A DNA stretch of 64,000 nt from Pseudomonadales bacterium (GTDB taxonomy: Bacteria > Pseudomonadota > Gammaproteobacteria > Pseudomonadales > Pseudohongiellaceae): assembly GCA_024234325.1 (NCBI GenBank), contig JACKOJ010000003.1, forward strand, positions 186,001-250,000. The letters run 5' to 3'. The notes under the pieces are model-generated. The model saw nothing but the letters and a program-made list of their open reading frames with translations. It did not search any database and was not told where the DNA came from. Shown piece after piece: positions 1-8,100 of this stretch (position 1 is its first letter; each line of letters opens with the position of its first letter). A program made the position numbers and the translations under genes.

Positions 1-139
1 AAGGTCATAACATAAGCTCTGACCTTCAGGCTTAATCCGATCGTCGCTGTAATCTTAGCCGCAGACCTCAAACACGGGGCGCGAAATAATAAAGACTAAA
101 ATTTAACCTAGCCTTTTTCTTATTATGGAGACACGGCGA

Positions 140-1285
140 ATGTTGCCTAAAGCAAAGCTGTGGTTAGCCCTGACTGTTGCCGCACTGACAATGCTCAGCA
201 CTAACCTCCAGGCCGCCTGGGACTTGAACATGCCCCAGGGAGTAACCCAAATCAGTCGAGATACCTACGATCTGCACATGCAGATCCTCTGGTGGTGTGT
301 TGCCATCGGAGTGGTGGTCTTCAGCGTCATGATCTGGTCGATCGTCAATCACCGCAAATCCAAGGGTGCGGTGCCCGCGACATTCCACGAAAGCACCAAG
401 GTGGAAATCGTCTGGACGATCATCCCGTTCATCATCCTGATTCTTATGGCCGTGCCCGCCACCCGCGTTCTGACTCACGCCTATGATGCCTCCGAGTCGG
501 ATCTTGATATTCAGATCACCGGTTACCAGTGGCGCTGGGAGTATCGTTACCTGCGTCAGAACGCTGACGAGGACGAAGTCAGCTTCTTCAGCAACCTGAG
601 CACCTCTCGTGACGAAATCAACAACACCATGCCCAAGCAGGAAAACTACCTGCTCGACGTAGACAATCCGCTGGTGATCCCGATCAACAAGAAAGTCCGT
701 TTCCTGGTGACCTCCAATGACGTGATTCACGCCTGGTGGGTGCCGGACTTTGCCGTGAAAAAAGACGCCATCCCCGGTTTCATCAATGAAACCTGGACGA
801 TTGTGGAAGAGCCCGGTGTTTACCGCGGTCAGTGCGCAGAGCTTTGCGGTATTGACCACGGCTTCATGCCGATCGTGGTACATGCCCTGCCCCAGGACGA
901 ATACGACGCCTGGTATGCCGGTCGTCAGGAACAGGCCCGTGCCGCACGCGCACAGGCAAATAATGTCGTGACCCGGGATCAGGCCATGGCCACCGGTGAA
1001 GCCATTTACAACCGCACCTGTGTTGCCTGTCACCAGGCCGGTGGTGTGGGCCTTGCCCCGGCATTCCCTGCCCTGGCAGGCAGCAGTGTCGTCAATGGCG
1101 ACCTGACAGCGAACATCGAGCTGGTTCTGCACGGTGTTCCCGGTACCGCGATGGCGTCCTATGCCCGCATGCTGAGCCCTGTTGAGCTCTCCGGCATCGT
1201 GACCTACATCAGAAACTCTTTCGGCAACAGCACGGGCGATCTCGTCCAGCCGGCCGACGTCAACGCACTTTTGGAAGCACAGTAG
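140..1285 (+). CDS. coxB: Cytochrome c oxidase subunit II with fused C-terminal cytochrome c
   Basis: This is the electron-entry subunit of an aa3/caa3 oxidase in the inner membrane. About 381 residues are encoded, in the order signal peptide, two membrane helices (about 45-70 and 88-112), a periplasmic cupredoxin domain and a C-terminal haem c domain. The CuA ligand motif GQCAELCGIDHGFM lies near residue 229 and the haem motif CVACH near 294. Electrons should pass from soluble cytochrome c or the fused haem to CuA. I chose the ATG at 140 because GGAG at 127-130 sits nine bases upstream; an in-frame ATG at 125 lacks such a site. It is the first gene of the coxB-coxA-ctaG-coxC run, 15 bp before coxA. 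The promoter probably lies in or before the first 139 bases. Confidence 0.95.
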   Translation: MLPKAKLWLALTVAALTMLSTNLQAAWDLNMPQGVTQISRDTYDLHMQILWWCVAIGVVVFSVMIWSIVNHRKSKGAVPATFHESTKVEIVWTIIPFIILILMAVPATRVLTHAYDASESDLDIQITGYQWRWEYRYLRQNADEDEVSFFSNLSTSRDEINNTMPKQENYLLDVDNPLVIPINKKVRFLVTSNDVIHAWWVPDFAVKKDAIPGFINETWTIVEEPGVYRGQCAELCGIDHGFMPIVVHALPQDEYDAWYAGRQEQARAARAQANNVVTRDQAMATGEAIYNRTCVACHQAGGVGLAPAFPALAGSSVVNGDLTANIELVLHGVPGTAMASYARMLSPVELSGIVTYIRNSFGNSTGDLVQPADVNALLEAQ

Positions 1286-1300
1286 AGGACAGTAGAAACA

Positions 1301-2887
1301 ATGAGCGCAGCACACGACGATCATCATCACGGTCCAGCGAAGGGGTTATCGCGATGGTTGTTTACTACCAACCATAAAGATATCGGTACCCTTTACCTGT
1401 GGTTCAGTTTTGCCATGTTCCTCCTTGGCGGCTCTTTCGCCATGGTTATCCGTGCGGAGTTGTTCCAGCCCGGCCTGCAACTGGTAGAGCCCAATTTCTT
1501 TAACCAGATGACCACCATGCACGGTCTGATCATGGTATTCGGTGCCGTGATGCCGGCCTTCGTGGGGCTGGCCAACTGGATGATCCCGATGATGATCGGG
1601 GCACCGGACATGGCACTCCCGCGGATGAACAACTGGAGCTTCTGGATTCTGCCGTTCGCCTTCGCGATGCTTTCCTCCACGCTGTTGATGGATGCAGGCG
1701 CCCCGAACTTCGGCTGGACATTCTATGCACCGCTGTCGACGACCTATGCGCCGGAAACAGTGACTTTCTTCATCTTCGCGGTACACATCATGGGGGCCTC
1801 CTCCATCATGGGCGCGATCAACATCATCGCTACCGTTCTGAACATGCGTGCACCGGGTATGACCCTGATGAAAATGCCGCTGTTCGTATGGACGTGGCTG
1901 ATCACGGCCTATCTGCTGATCGCCGTAATGCCGGTTCTGGCAGGCGTCGTGACCATGATGCTGTTTGATATTCACTTCGGCACCAGCTTCTTCAACGCAG
2001 CCGGTGGCGGTGACCCCGTTCTGTTCCAGCACGTGTTCTGGTTCTTCGGTCACCCCGAGGTATACATCATGATTCTGCCGGCGTTCGGTGTGATCTCCGC
2101 GATCATCCCGACCTTTGCCCGCAAGCGTCTGTTCGGTTACGACTCCATGGTGTACGCGACGGCCTCTATCGCCTTCCTGTCGTTCATCGTGTGGGCGCAC
2201 CACATGTTCACAGTGGGCATGCCAATCGCAGGCGAACTGTTCTTCATGTACGCCACCATGCTGATCGCGGTCCCGACAGGTGTGAAGGTGTTCAACTGGG
2301 TAGCCACCATGTTCCGTGGCTCCATGACGTTTGAAACCCCGATGCTGTTCGCCATCGCCTTCGTGGTGCTGTTCACCATGGGGGGATTCACTGGTCTGAT
2401 GCTGGCGATCACGCCGGCGGACTTCCAGTACCACGACACCTACTTCGTGGTTGCGCACTTCCACTATGTGCTGGTGCCGGGTGCGGTCTTCTCCATCATG
2501 GCGGCGACTTACTACTGGCTGCCGAAGTGGACTGGCCACATGTACGATGAGCGCCTGGGCAAGCTGCACTTCTGGCTGTCCTTCATCGGTGTGAACATTC
2601 TGTTCTTCCCGCAGCACTTCCTGGGTCTGGCCGGCATGCCGCGTCGTATTCCCGACTATGCTCTGCAGTTTGCAGATTTCAACTGGATCTCCAGTATCGG
2701 TGGCTTCCTCTTCGGTGCCTCCCAGTTGATCCTGCTGGTTGTCGTGATCAAGTGCATCAAGGGCGGTAAGAAAGCAACGGCTCAGGTATGGGACGGCGCC
2801 AAAGGTCTGGAATGGACTGTGGCTTCTCCTGCTCCGTACCACACGTTCACAACGCCGCCGAATCCTGATCTGATCGAAGCACCCTAA
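1301..2887 (+). CDS. coxA: Cytochrome c oxidase subunit I
   Basis: The 528-residue catalytic subunit should carry haem a, haem a3 and CuB, reduce O2 to water and pump protons. It shows the usual 12 hydrophobic segments. The GHPEVYI motif near residue 250 contains the D-pathway glutamate typical of A1-type haem-copper oxidases. The HH pair (WAHHMFTVG) of the CuB site and the HxH-type haem ligand region (VVAHFHYVL) are present. Length is normal for the family. It lies directly after coxB and 28 bp before ctaG, consistent with a single transcript. Confidence 0.97.
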   Translation: MSAAHDDHHHGPAKGLSRWLFTTNHKDIGTLYLWFSFAMFLLGGSFAMVIRAELFQPGLQLVEPNFFNQMTTMHGLIMVFGAVMPAFVGLANWMIPMMIGAPDMALPRMNNWSFWILPFAFAMLSSTLLMDAGAPNFGWTFYAPLSTTYAPETVTFFIFAVHIMGASSIMGAINIIATVLNMRAPGMTLMKMPLFVWTWLITAYLLIAVMPVLAGVVTMMLFDIHFGTSFFNAAGGGDPVLFQHVFWFFGHPEVYIMILPAFGVISAIIPTFARKRLFGYDSMVYATASIAFLSFIVWAHHMFTVGMPIAGELFFMYATMLIAVPTGVKVFNWVATMFRGSMTFETPMLFAIAFVVLFTMGGFTGLMLAITPADFQYHDTYFVVAHFHYVLVPGAVFSIMAATYYWLPKWTGHMYDERLGKLHFWLSFIGVNILFFPQHFLGLAGMPRRIPDYALQFADFNWISSIGGFLFGASQLILLVVVIKCIKGGKKATAQVWDGAKGLEWTVASPAPYHTFTTPPNPDLIEAP

Positions 2888-2915
2888 GCAAGCAGCGTCG
2901 AAAAGGAGGCACGTC

Positions 2916-3479
2916 ATGAGTCGAGAAAGCCAGACATCCACCAAGCGGTTGGTTACAAAACTGATGCTGACAGTGGTAGGGATGTTCGGTTTCGGATTCG
3001 CGATGGTGCCTCTGTATGACGTGATCTGCGACATCACCGGCCTGAACGGAAAGACTGGTGATCAGGTTGTGCAGCAGACGGAAACGGTGATGGTCGGTGA
3101 TCGCGAAATTACCGTGCAGTTCCTGGCGCAGAACGCAGCAGGAATGGACTGGGAGTTTCGCGCAAACGATCCCCAGGTAAAAGTGAAACCGGGTGAAATA
3201 AAGGTGGTGAGCTATCACGCAAGCAATAGCCACAATTACATCATGACCGGTCAGGCCATTCCGAGTGTCGCGCCGAACGAGGCAGCACAGTACCTGAAGA
3301 AGCTGGAATGTTTCTGCTTCCAGGAGCAGGTGCTGCAACCGGGCGAAAGCGTCGACATGGGAATCCGTTTCTTTGTTGATGAAAGCATTCCAGAACACAT
3401 TACAAAATTAACCCTTTCATATTCGCTGTTTGACATCACGGACTATGAAAAGCCCCAGGCAGCAGTAACATTGAATTGA
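2916..3479 (+). CDS. ctaG: Cytochrome c oxidase assembly protein CtaG/Cox11
   Basis: This 187-residue protein is the Cox11-type copper chaperone that inserts CuB into subunit I. One N-terminal membrane anchor (about residues 12-32) is followed by a periplasmic beta-rich domain. The copper-binding CFCF motif sits near residue 131 inside ECFCFQEQ, as in the family. The start is supported by a strong AGGAGG a few bases upstream. It sits between coxA and coxC, its common place in Pseudomonas-like bacteria. Confidence 0.95.
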   Translation: MSRESQTSTKRLVTKLMLTVVGMFGFGFAMVPLYDVICDITGLNGKTGDQVVQQTETVMVGDREITVQFLAQNAAGMDWEFRANDPQVKVKPGEIKVVSYHASNSHNYIMTGQAIPSVAPNEAAQYLKKLECFCFQEQVLQPGESVDMGIRFFVDESIPEHITKLTLSYSLFDITDYEKPQAAVTLN

Positions 3480-3511
3480 GTGACCAATTGATCACTATTG
3501 GAGATTGAAAG

Positions 3512-4438
3512 ATGGCCAGCGCAGGCTCACACGAAACCTATTACGTTCCTGAACAGACACGACTGCCCTTCTTCGCATCCATCGGCCTAGTGCTGATGGT
3601 GTTTGGTTTGGGTAATGCACTGAACGACATTAAATCTGCTGAGAGCGCCAGCCTCTCTACCTGGATTTCCCTGTTCGGTTTTGGCTTGCTGTCGTTCATT
3701 ATTTTCCAGTGGTTCAGCACGGTCATTCGTGAAAACCACGCGGGTCTGAACAGTGATCAGCTCAAACGCTCCTACGTGTGGGGGATGTCCTGGTTCATTT
3801 TCTCCGAAGTGATGTTCTTCGCAGCGTTTTTCGGTGCCCTGTTCTACGTCAGAAACTTCGTGGTGCCCTGGTTGGGTGGCGAAGGCGACAAGGGGATCAC
3901 CGGCGAGATGTTGTGGCCGAACTTCACTGCAGTTTGGCCGGTCATTGAGAACCCGAATCCCGCCCTGTTCCATGATCCGGAAGAAGCGCTGAACGTTCAC
4001 GAATGGTCTCTGGCATTCTTCGCGAAGTTCCTGCCGTTCTGGAACACTGTCATTCTGCTGACCTCCAGTGTGACCGTGCACTTTGCACACACTGCGCTGA
4101 AGGCGAACAAGCGCAAGCAACTGGTTCAGTGGCTGTCTGTTACTGTGGCACTGGGCGTACTCTTCCTTTGCCTGCAGGTCCTGGAATACACCGAAGCCTA
4201 CGAGCACTATGGCCTGACTCTGAACTCCGGTATCTACGGTTCCACATTCTTCCTGCTGACCGGATTCCACGGTTTCCACGTAACACTGGGAACCTTCATT
4301 CTGGCGGTCATGCTGCTGCGTTCCATGAAGGGTCACTTCAAGCCGGATGATCACTTCGGTTTTGAGGCTGCTTCCTGGTACTGGCACTTCGTTGACGTGG
4401 TTTGGGTAGGCCTGTTTATTTTCGTCTACCTGATGTAA
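3512..4438 (+). CDS. coxC: Cytochrome c oxidase subunit III
   Basis: This 308-residue protein has seven hydrophobic segments and conserved subunit III stretches (WGMSWFIFSE, TGFHGFHVTLG, WYWHFVDVVW). It belongs to the oxidase core and stabilises turnover of subunit I. An insertion-like loop of about 40 residues rich in Pro and Glu follows helix 3, as in other gammaproteobacterial CoxC. It is the last gene of the first operon and is followed at once by a strong terminator hairpin. Confidence 0.95.
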   Translation: MASAGSHETYYVPEQTRLPFFASIGLVLMVFGLGNALNDIKSAESASLSTWISLFGFGLLSFIIFQWFSTVIRENHAGLNSDQLKRSYVWGMSWFIFSEVMFFAAFFGALFYVRNFVVPWLGGEGDKGITGEMLWPNFTAVWPVIENPNPALFHDPEEALNVHEWSLAFFAKFLPFWNTVILLTSSVTVHFAHTALKANKRKQLVQWLSVTVALGVLFLCLQVLEYTEAYEHYGLTLNSGIYGSTFFLLTGFHGFHVTLGTFILAVMLLRSMKGHFKPDDHFGFEAASWYWHFVDVVWVGLFIFVYLM

Positions 4439-4455
4439 TCAGCCTGGTACGAAAA

Positions 4456-4489
4456 AAGCCGAAGAGGCCACGCCTCTTCGGCTTTGTTG
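4456..4489 (+). terminator. Rho-independent terminator after coxC
   Basis: A perfect 13-bp stem (AAGCCGAAGAGGC at 4456-4468 and its complement at 4472-4484) has a 3-base loop and is followed by TTGTTGT. It starts 18 bases after the coxC stop and should end the coxB-coxA-ctaG-coxC transcript. Confidence 0.85.
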
Positions 4490-4505
4490 TCTGAGGCTTC
4501 AATCG

Positions 4506-4550
4506 TTGAAGCTCTTATAGCTGAAGTTTCTATAGATGAAGTTCCTATAG
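4506..4550. repeat. Three tandem copies of a 15-bp unit
   Basis: Three consecutive 15-base units share the pattern NTGAAGYTYYTATAG (TTGAAGCTCTTATAG, CTGAAGTTTCTATAG, ATGAAGTTCCTATAG). The last unit runs into the end of the minus-strand DUF2909 gene, whose stop codon (complement of CTA at 4545-4547) lies inside the repeat. A change in copy number would leave the protein intact because the stop is at the gene-proximal edge. Confidence 0.8.
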
Positions 4551-4751
4551 CCAGGGTGCGTTGAGTCTTAAAGCACCTGTGGCCAAGCCGTAAAAAATAC
4601 ATCCCATCAGAATAACGGCCAAGGTTACACGCACGCCCAGTGCGTAAAGCACACGCTTTGATCTGCCCTTGTCGATATAAAAAAATACAAAACCACACGC
4701 GAGGCTGATTAGAATACCTGCCAGTAGCAGGAAGATAATGGTCTTAAGCAT
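4545..4751 (-). CDS. DUF2909 twin transmembrane protein
   Basis: This small 68-residue protein has two hydrophobic helices (about 3-25 and 38-60) joined by a short basic loop containing YIDKGRSKR. Size, topology and position between coxC and SURF1 match the DUF2909 family found in Pseudomonas-type oxidase loci. Its role is unknown but an oxidase-related one is likely from context. It is encoded opposite to its neighbours, between the coxC terminator and the SURF1 gene. Confidence 0.8.
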   Translation of the reverse strand: MLKTIIFLLLAGILISLACGFVFFYIDKGRSKRVLYALGVRVTLAVILMGCIFYGLATGALRLNAPWL

Positions 4752-4888
4752 GATGAGTCCCGGGTTTGAATGTCAGCAGCATGATAGCAAACCCCCTGCC
4801 CTGCCGCATGAATCTGGCGCTTGAGATTGCTGCAAGCGACAGTATGCCGCAGCGAAATGAATCAACCGCCTGACACAGGTGCTGTAGC

Positions 4889-5614
4889 ATGTTTCGTCCT
4901 GGTTGGAAAATGACGGCTTTTACCGTCCTGTTTGCCCCCCTGCTTTTCTGGCTGGGCAATTGGCAGTTGGCGCGAGAGCAGGAAAAAATTCTGCTCCAGC
5001 AGGAGTATGAGGCGAAGCAGGCTGCAGATCCTCTACCGGTAGCGTCGGTCGACTGGAGTCAGGCTGGGCTCGGCTTTACGGGAGTATTCGCCGACGGGGA
5101 ATACGACAATGAGCATGTATTTTTGCTCGACAATCGGGTGCACGAGGGAAAGGTTGGCTACGAGCTGCTCAGCCCTTTCGTAACCGACTCCGGTCTTGAA
5201 CTTCTCGTCAATCGTGGCTGGATTCCTCTGGGGCGTACCCGTACGGAGCTGCCCTCGGTTCGTGAGATACACGGTCGGGTGCATATCCAGGGTTCCATTT
5301 ATGTTCCTCTGGAAGAGGCCTTTCGCCTGGGCAGCGAAGAAGAAATCGTGACGGGAACGGGTCCAAGAGTTCTGCAGGACATTGATATGGGCCGGATTGC
5401 CGAAAGTCTCGATGCAAACATGGCGCCGTACACCATTCGTTTGTTGCCAGGCAGCCCGGGGCTGGAGCAGGCGAACTGGCAGGCAGTGAACATGCTGCCC
5501 GAGAAACACCGTGCATACGCGGTACAATGGTTTGCCATGCTGACCGCGCTGATCGGCATGTTTATTTACTTCGGGTTCAAAAACCCCCGCATGGATCAAA
5601 GTCGAGAACAATGA
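4889..5614 (+). CDS. SURF1 family oxidase assembly protein
   Basis: This 241-residue protein has the SURF1 layout: an N-terminal membrane helix (about 7-25, ending WLGNWQLAR), a periplasmic domain and a C-terminal helix (about 215-233). The family helps insert haem a into subunit I. The motifs LVNRGWIP and the C-terminal YAVQWFAM are characteristic. Its stop overlaps the start of the next gene (ATGA), so the two are probably translated together. Confidence 0.93.
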   Translation: MFRPGWKMTAFTVLFAPLLFWLGNWQLAREQEKILLQQEYEAKQAADPLPVASVDWSQAGLGFTGVFADGEYDNEHVFLLDNRVHEGKVGYELLSPFVTDSGLELLVNRGWIPLGRTRTELPSVREIHGRVHIQGSIYVPLEEAFRLGSEEEIVTGTGPRVLQDIDMGRIAESLDANMAPYTIRLLPGSPGLEQANWQAVNMLPEKHRAYAVQWFAMLTALIGMFIYFGFKNPRMDQSREQ

Positions 5615-6264
5615 TGACACCGGATACCAAGAACAAGCTGAAACTCGCGTTTCTTCTGTTGATTACCGTGCTGCCTGTAACCCTGGCCACGCTTTCTTTC
5701 AATTCGGCTATCGAGAACGGAGATATTGGCGGTTCCCGCAACAAGGGTACGCTGATTCTACCTCCCGCAGACATTAGCGCCCTGATGATGAGTGATGCAC
5801 AGGGACAGCCCGTTTTTCGCAGTTTTGAAGAAGAAATTGCCGGAATTGAGGACGAAGACGAATACCAGATCAAGCCCTGGCTGATGGTGTTTGTCACCGG
5901 CAAGGCCTGCGACGATGCATGCAAGGATCGTATTCACTATCTGAAGCAATTGCATATCGCACTGGGAAAGAATATTCAGCGTGTGCGTCGCTATTATCTT
6001 GATGCGAGTCCGCAGCCGCTTTCTGACGATATTGCCACCCTCTTTCGCGAGGAGTATCCCAGCATGGGGATTGCCTATACGGATAAAAACGTACTTGAGA
6101 GCAATCTACGGGCCGCGGGTGTTGATCTGTCGCTGGCCGACAGAAATTACGTTCTTCTGGTCGATCCCGTAGGCAATGTCATGATGTACTACACCGACGA
6201 GCAGTCTGCGGAGGACATCATGACCGATCTGGAAACCCTGCTTAAATATTCCAGCCTGGGTTAA
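5611..6264 (+). CDS. Membrane-anchored thioredoxin-like protein with Sco-type CxxxC motif
   Basis: This 217-residue protein has an N-terminal membrane anchor (about 8-30) and a periplasmic domain. A CDDAC motif (about residues 94-98) has the CX3C spacing of Sco proteins and is followed by a thioredoxin-like alternation of strands and helices (YYLDASPQP, NYVLLVDPVGNVMMYY). The gene equivalent in position in Pseudomonas is called hypothetical. I infer a role in copper or thiol handling during oxidase assembly; this is not shown. Translation is coupled to SURF1 through an ATGA overlap. Confidence 0.75.
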   Translation: MMTPDTKNKLKLAFLLLITVLPVTLATLSFNSAIENGDIGGSRNKGTLILPPADISALMMSDAQGQPVFRSFEEEIAGIEDEDEYQIKPWLMVFVTGKACDDACKDRIHYLKQLHIALGKNIQRVRRYYLDASPQPLSDDIATLFREEYPSMGIAYTDKNVLESNLRAAGVDLSLADRNYVLLVDPVGNVMMYYTDEQSAEDIMTDLETLLKYSSLG

Positions 6265-6270
6265 GAAAAT

Positions 6271-6309
6271 AAAAAAGCCGGACTTGCGATGAGCAGGCCC
6301 GGCTTTTTT
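6271..6309. terminator. Bidirectional terminator between convergent oxidase clusters
   Basis: The arms AAAAAAGCCGG (6271-6281) and CCGGCTTTTTT (6299-6309) pair over 11 bases, with an A-tract on one side and a T-tract on the other. It lies between the convergent 5611-6264 gene and the 6324-6704 gene and can serve both. Confidence 0.85.
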
Positions 6310-6323
6310 TCATCGGATTGAGG

Positions 6324-6704
6324 CTAGTGCGATGCGCCCTCATGATCAGCGCCAATATGCGTGACAGGCAGAGGCTGAGCATTGGGATTCGCGCCAAAAT
6401 GATCGACCCTCGCGCCGAAGGTGTAGTGCCCTTCTGAGACCATAAATCCAATCAGAAACAGCAAGGCAACGGGTGGGCCAAGAATCGTCAACACCAACGC
6501 CATCCTTTCCCACATGACGTGCATGAAGATGGCGATAATGAAACCCGCTTTCAGCAGCATGAAAATGATGATGAGGGACCAGCGCAGCAGGCCCTGAAAA
6601 TTGAAGTAATCCACCAGATAGCTCAGGGTGCTCAATACAAAGAGCAGAATCCAGATCTTCAGATAGATGCCAAGCGGATGTTGTTGACCTGCTTCAGCAG
6701 ACAT
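6324..6704 (-). CDS. Prokaryotic cytochrome c oxidase subunit IV family protein
   Basis: This 126-residue membrane protein has three hydrophobic helices (about 14-32, 42-62 and 70-90) and a His-containing C-terminal tail. The pattern (LKIWILLFVLSTLSY, LLKAGFIIAIFMHVMWE) fits the small bacterial COX4_pro family. It is the last gene of the second, minus-strand oxidase operon, 12 bp after the subunit III gene. AGGAG precedes its start. Confidence 0.88.
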   Translation of the reverse strand: MSAEAGQQHPLGIYLKIWILLFVLSTLSYLVDYFNFQGLLRWSLIIIFMLLKAGFIIAIFMHVMWERMALVLTILGPPVALLFLIGFMVSEGHYTFGARVDHFGANPNAQPLPVTHIGADHEGASH

Positions 6705-6716
6705 GTGCCCTTCTCC

Positions 6717-7400
6717 TTACCAAAGATAGAAAAATGCGAAGATGAATACCCAGACCAGGTCAACGAAGTGCCAGTACAGGCCTGTAATTTCTACGATCTC
6801 AAATCCCTTCTTGTCGTAATGCCCCTTGATGACTTTCCTGGCGACGATTGACAGATAGATCACGCCTGCGGTGACGTGCAGACCGTGAAATCCGGTCACC
6901 ATGAAGAAGACAGAGCCAAATTGAGGAGCTCCCCAGGGGTTGCCCCACGGACGCACGCCTTCTGTGATGAGTTTGGTCCACTCGAATGCCTGCATACCGA
7001 CAAAGGACGCCCCGAACGCAGCGGTCACCATCATCAGGATGGCCGTCATACGCTTGTCCTTGCGGTAACCGTAATTCACCGCCAAAGCCATCGTTCCGCT
7101 ACTCGTAATCAGAATGAAGGTCATGATGGCGATGAGAATGAGCGGAATCGGGTCACTGCCGAAGAAGGACAGCGCGAACACTTCCGCAGGCACCGGCCAG
7201 GGCTCCGCAGTCGAGGTGCGCACGGTCATGTACCCGACGAGGAAGCAGGTAAAAATGAAGGTATCGCTGACAAGGAAGATCCACATCATCGCTTTGCCCC
7301 AGGGCACGTGATAGGTCTGCTTGTCGCTGGTCCAGTCGTCTACCAGGCCGGCCATTCCGGATCTGGATTCCGTAATATTAGTCGCTGCAGTGTCACTCAT
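6717..7400 (-). CDS. Haem-copper oxidase subunit III (second cluster, long form)
   Basis: This 227-residue protein has five to six membrane helices and the subunit III signatures TGFHGLHVTAGVIYL and LYWHFVDLVWVFIF. It lacks the first two helices of the seven-helix CoxC type, as in many bacterial caa3 oxidases. It lies in the second oxidase operon between another subunit III-like gene and the subunit IV gene. Its partner is presumably the subunit I encoded at 8101-9864. Confidence 0.9.
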   Translation of the reverse strand: MSDTAATNITESRSGMAGLVDDWTSDKQTYHVPWGKAMMWIFLVSDTFIFTCFLVGYMTVRTSTAEPWPVPAEVFALSFFGSDPIPLILIAIMTFILITSSGTMALAVNYGYRKDKRMTAILMMVTAAFGASFVGMQAFEWTKLITEGVRPWGNPWGAPQFGSVFFMVTGFHGLHVTAGVIYLSIVARKVIKGHYDKKGFEIVEITGLYWHFVDLVWVFIFAFFYLW

Positions 7401-7447
7401 ACTGTGTATCCCTTATGTTGGATCAAATCCCTAACGTTATGAATTAA

Positions 7448-8062
7448 TCAGGTATTGGTCAGCACCGCGAAGATGAACACCCACAGTACCAGCAGGAAAT
7501 GCCAGTACGTGGTACACAGACCTACGCTCAATCGCAGATCGGACAACTCGGCGTCGCCGAAAAAGCGCAGGGAAGTTTTGCTCCAGACCCACAGGCCACC
7601 TACGATGTGGAGGGCGTGCATGCCGGTCAGAAGATAAAAGAAAGCGCTGGCGGGGTTGCTGGCAACGCCGAAGCCCTCGGCAGCCAGTTGTTGCCAAACC
7701 ACTATCTGACCAACAACGAAGCTGATGGCAAACAAGCCCGCAGCAAGGAACAGGTTTCTGGCCGGCAGTCTCTGCTCCTTTTGAGCAACATTGCGGGAAA
7801 GCTGAAACAGGACGCTGCTGACAACAAGCAGAGAAGTGTTCACCCACAACAGTGTCGGGTCTGCGAGTGGAACCCAGTCCCCCAGGTCCATGCGCAGGTA
7901 ATAGGTCACGGTCAGCAGGGAAAAGATCACCGTTACCACAACCAGGAACAGCGTCAGCGCGATGCGTTCGCTTGGAGTATCAAACGCAGACTCCGGCCCG
8001 GAACCCAGCGTGGGTGACGAATACTCCCAGGGCTTTGAGGTAACGTTCTTGTAGAAACTCAT
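7448..8062 (-). CDS. Second subunit III-like protein of the second oxidase
   Basis: This 204-residue protein has five hydrophobic helices with the subunit III features LTGMHALHIVGG and TYWHFLLVLWVFIFAVL. It is clearly related to, but shorter and more diverged than, the product of the gene downstream, so the operon carries two subunit III-like polypeptides. A good ribosome-binding site (CAGGAG) precedes its ATG. Whether both join one complex or this one acts as an accessory cannot be told from sequence. Confidence 0.88.
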   Translation of the reverse strand: MSFYKNVTSKPWEYSSPTLGSGPESAFDTPSERIALTLFLVVVTVIFSLLTVTYYLRMDLGDWVPLADPTLLWVNTSLLVVSSVLFQLSRNVAQKEQRLPARNLFLAAGLFAISFVVGQIVVWQQLAAEGFGVASNPASAFFYLLTGMHALHIVGGLWVWSKTSLRFFGDAELSDLRLSVGLCTTYWHFLLVLWVFIFAVLTNT

Positions 8063-8100
8063 CGTCTTACTCCTGTGATGAACATGCCGACAAACACTCT

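Noticed and set aside
1346..3037. 563-codon minus-strand open frame opposite coxA and ctaG
   Set aside because: It is a shadow of strongly conserved oxidase genes; the translation is rich in His, Arg and Gln without any family motif.
4506..4550. CRISPR-like array
   Set aside because: Units are contiguous 15-base repeats without spacers, and no cas gene is nearby.
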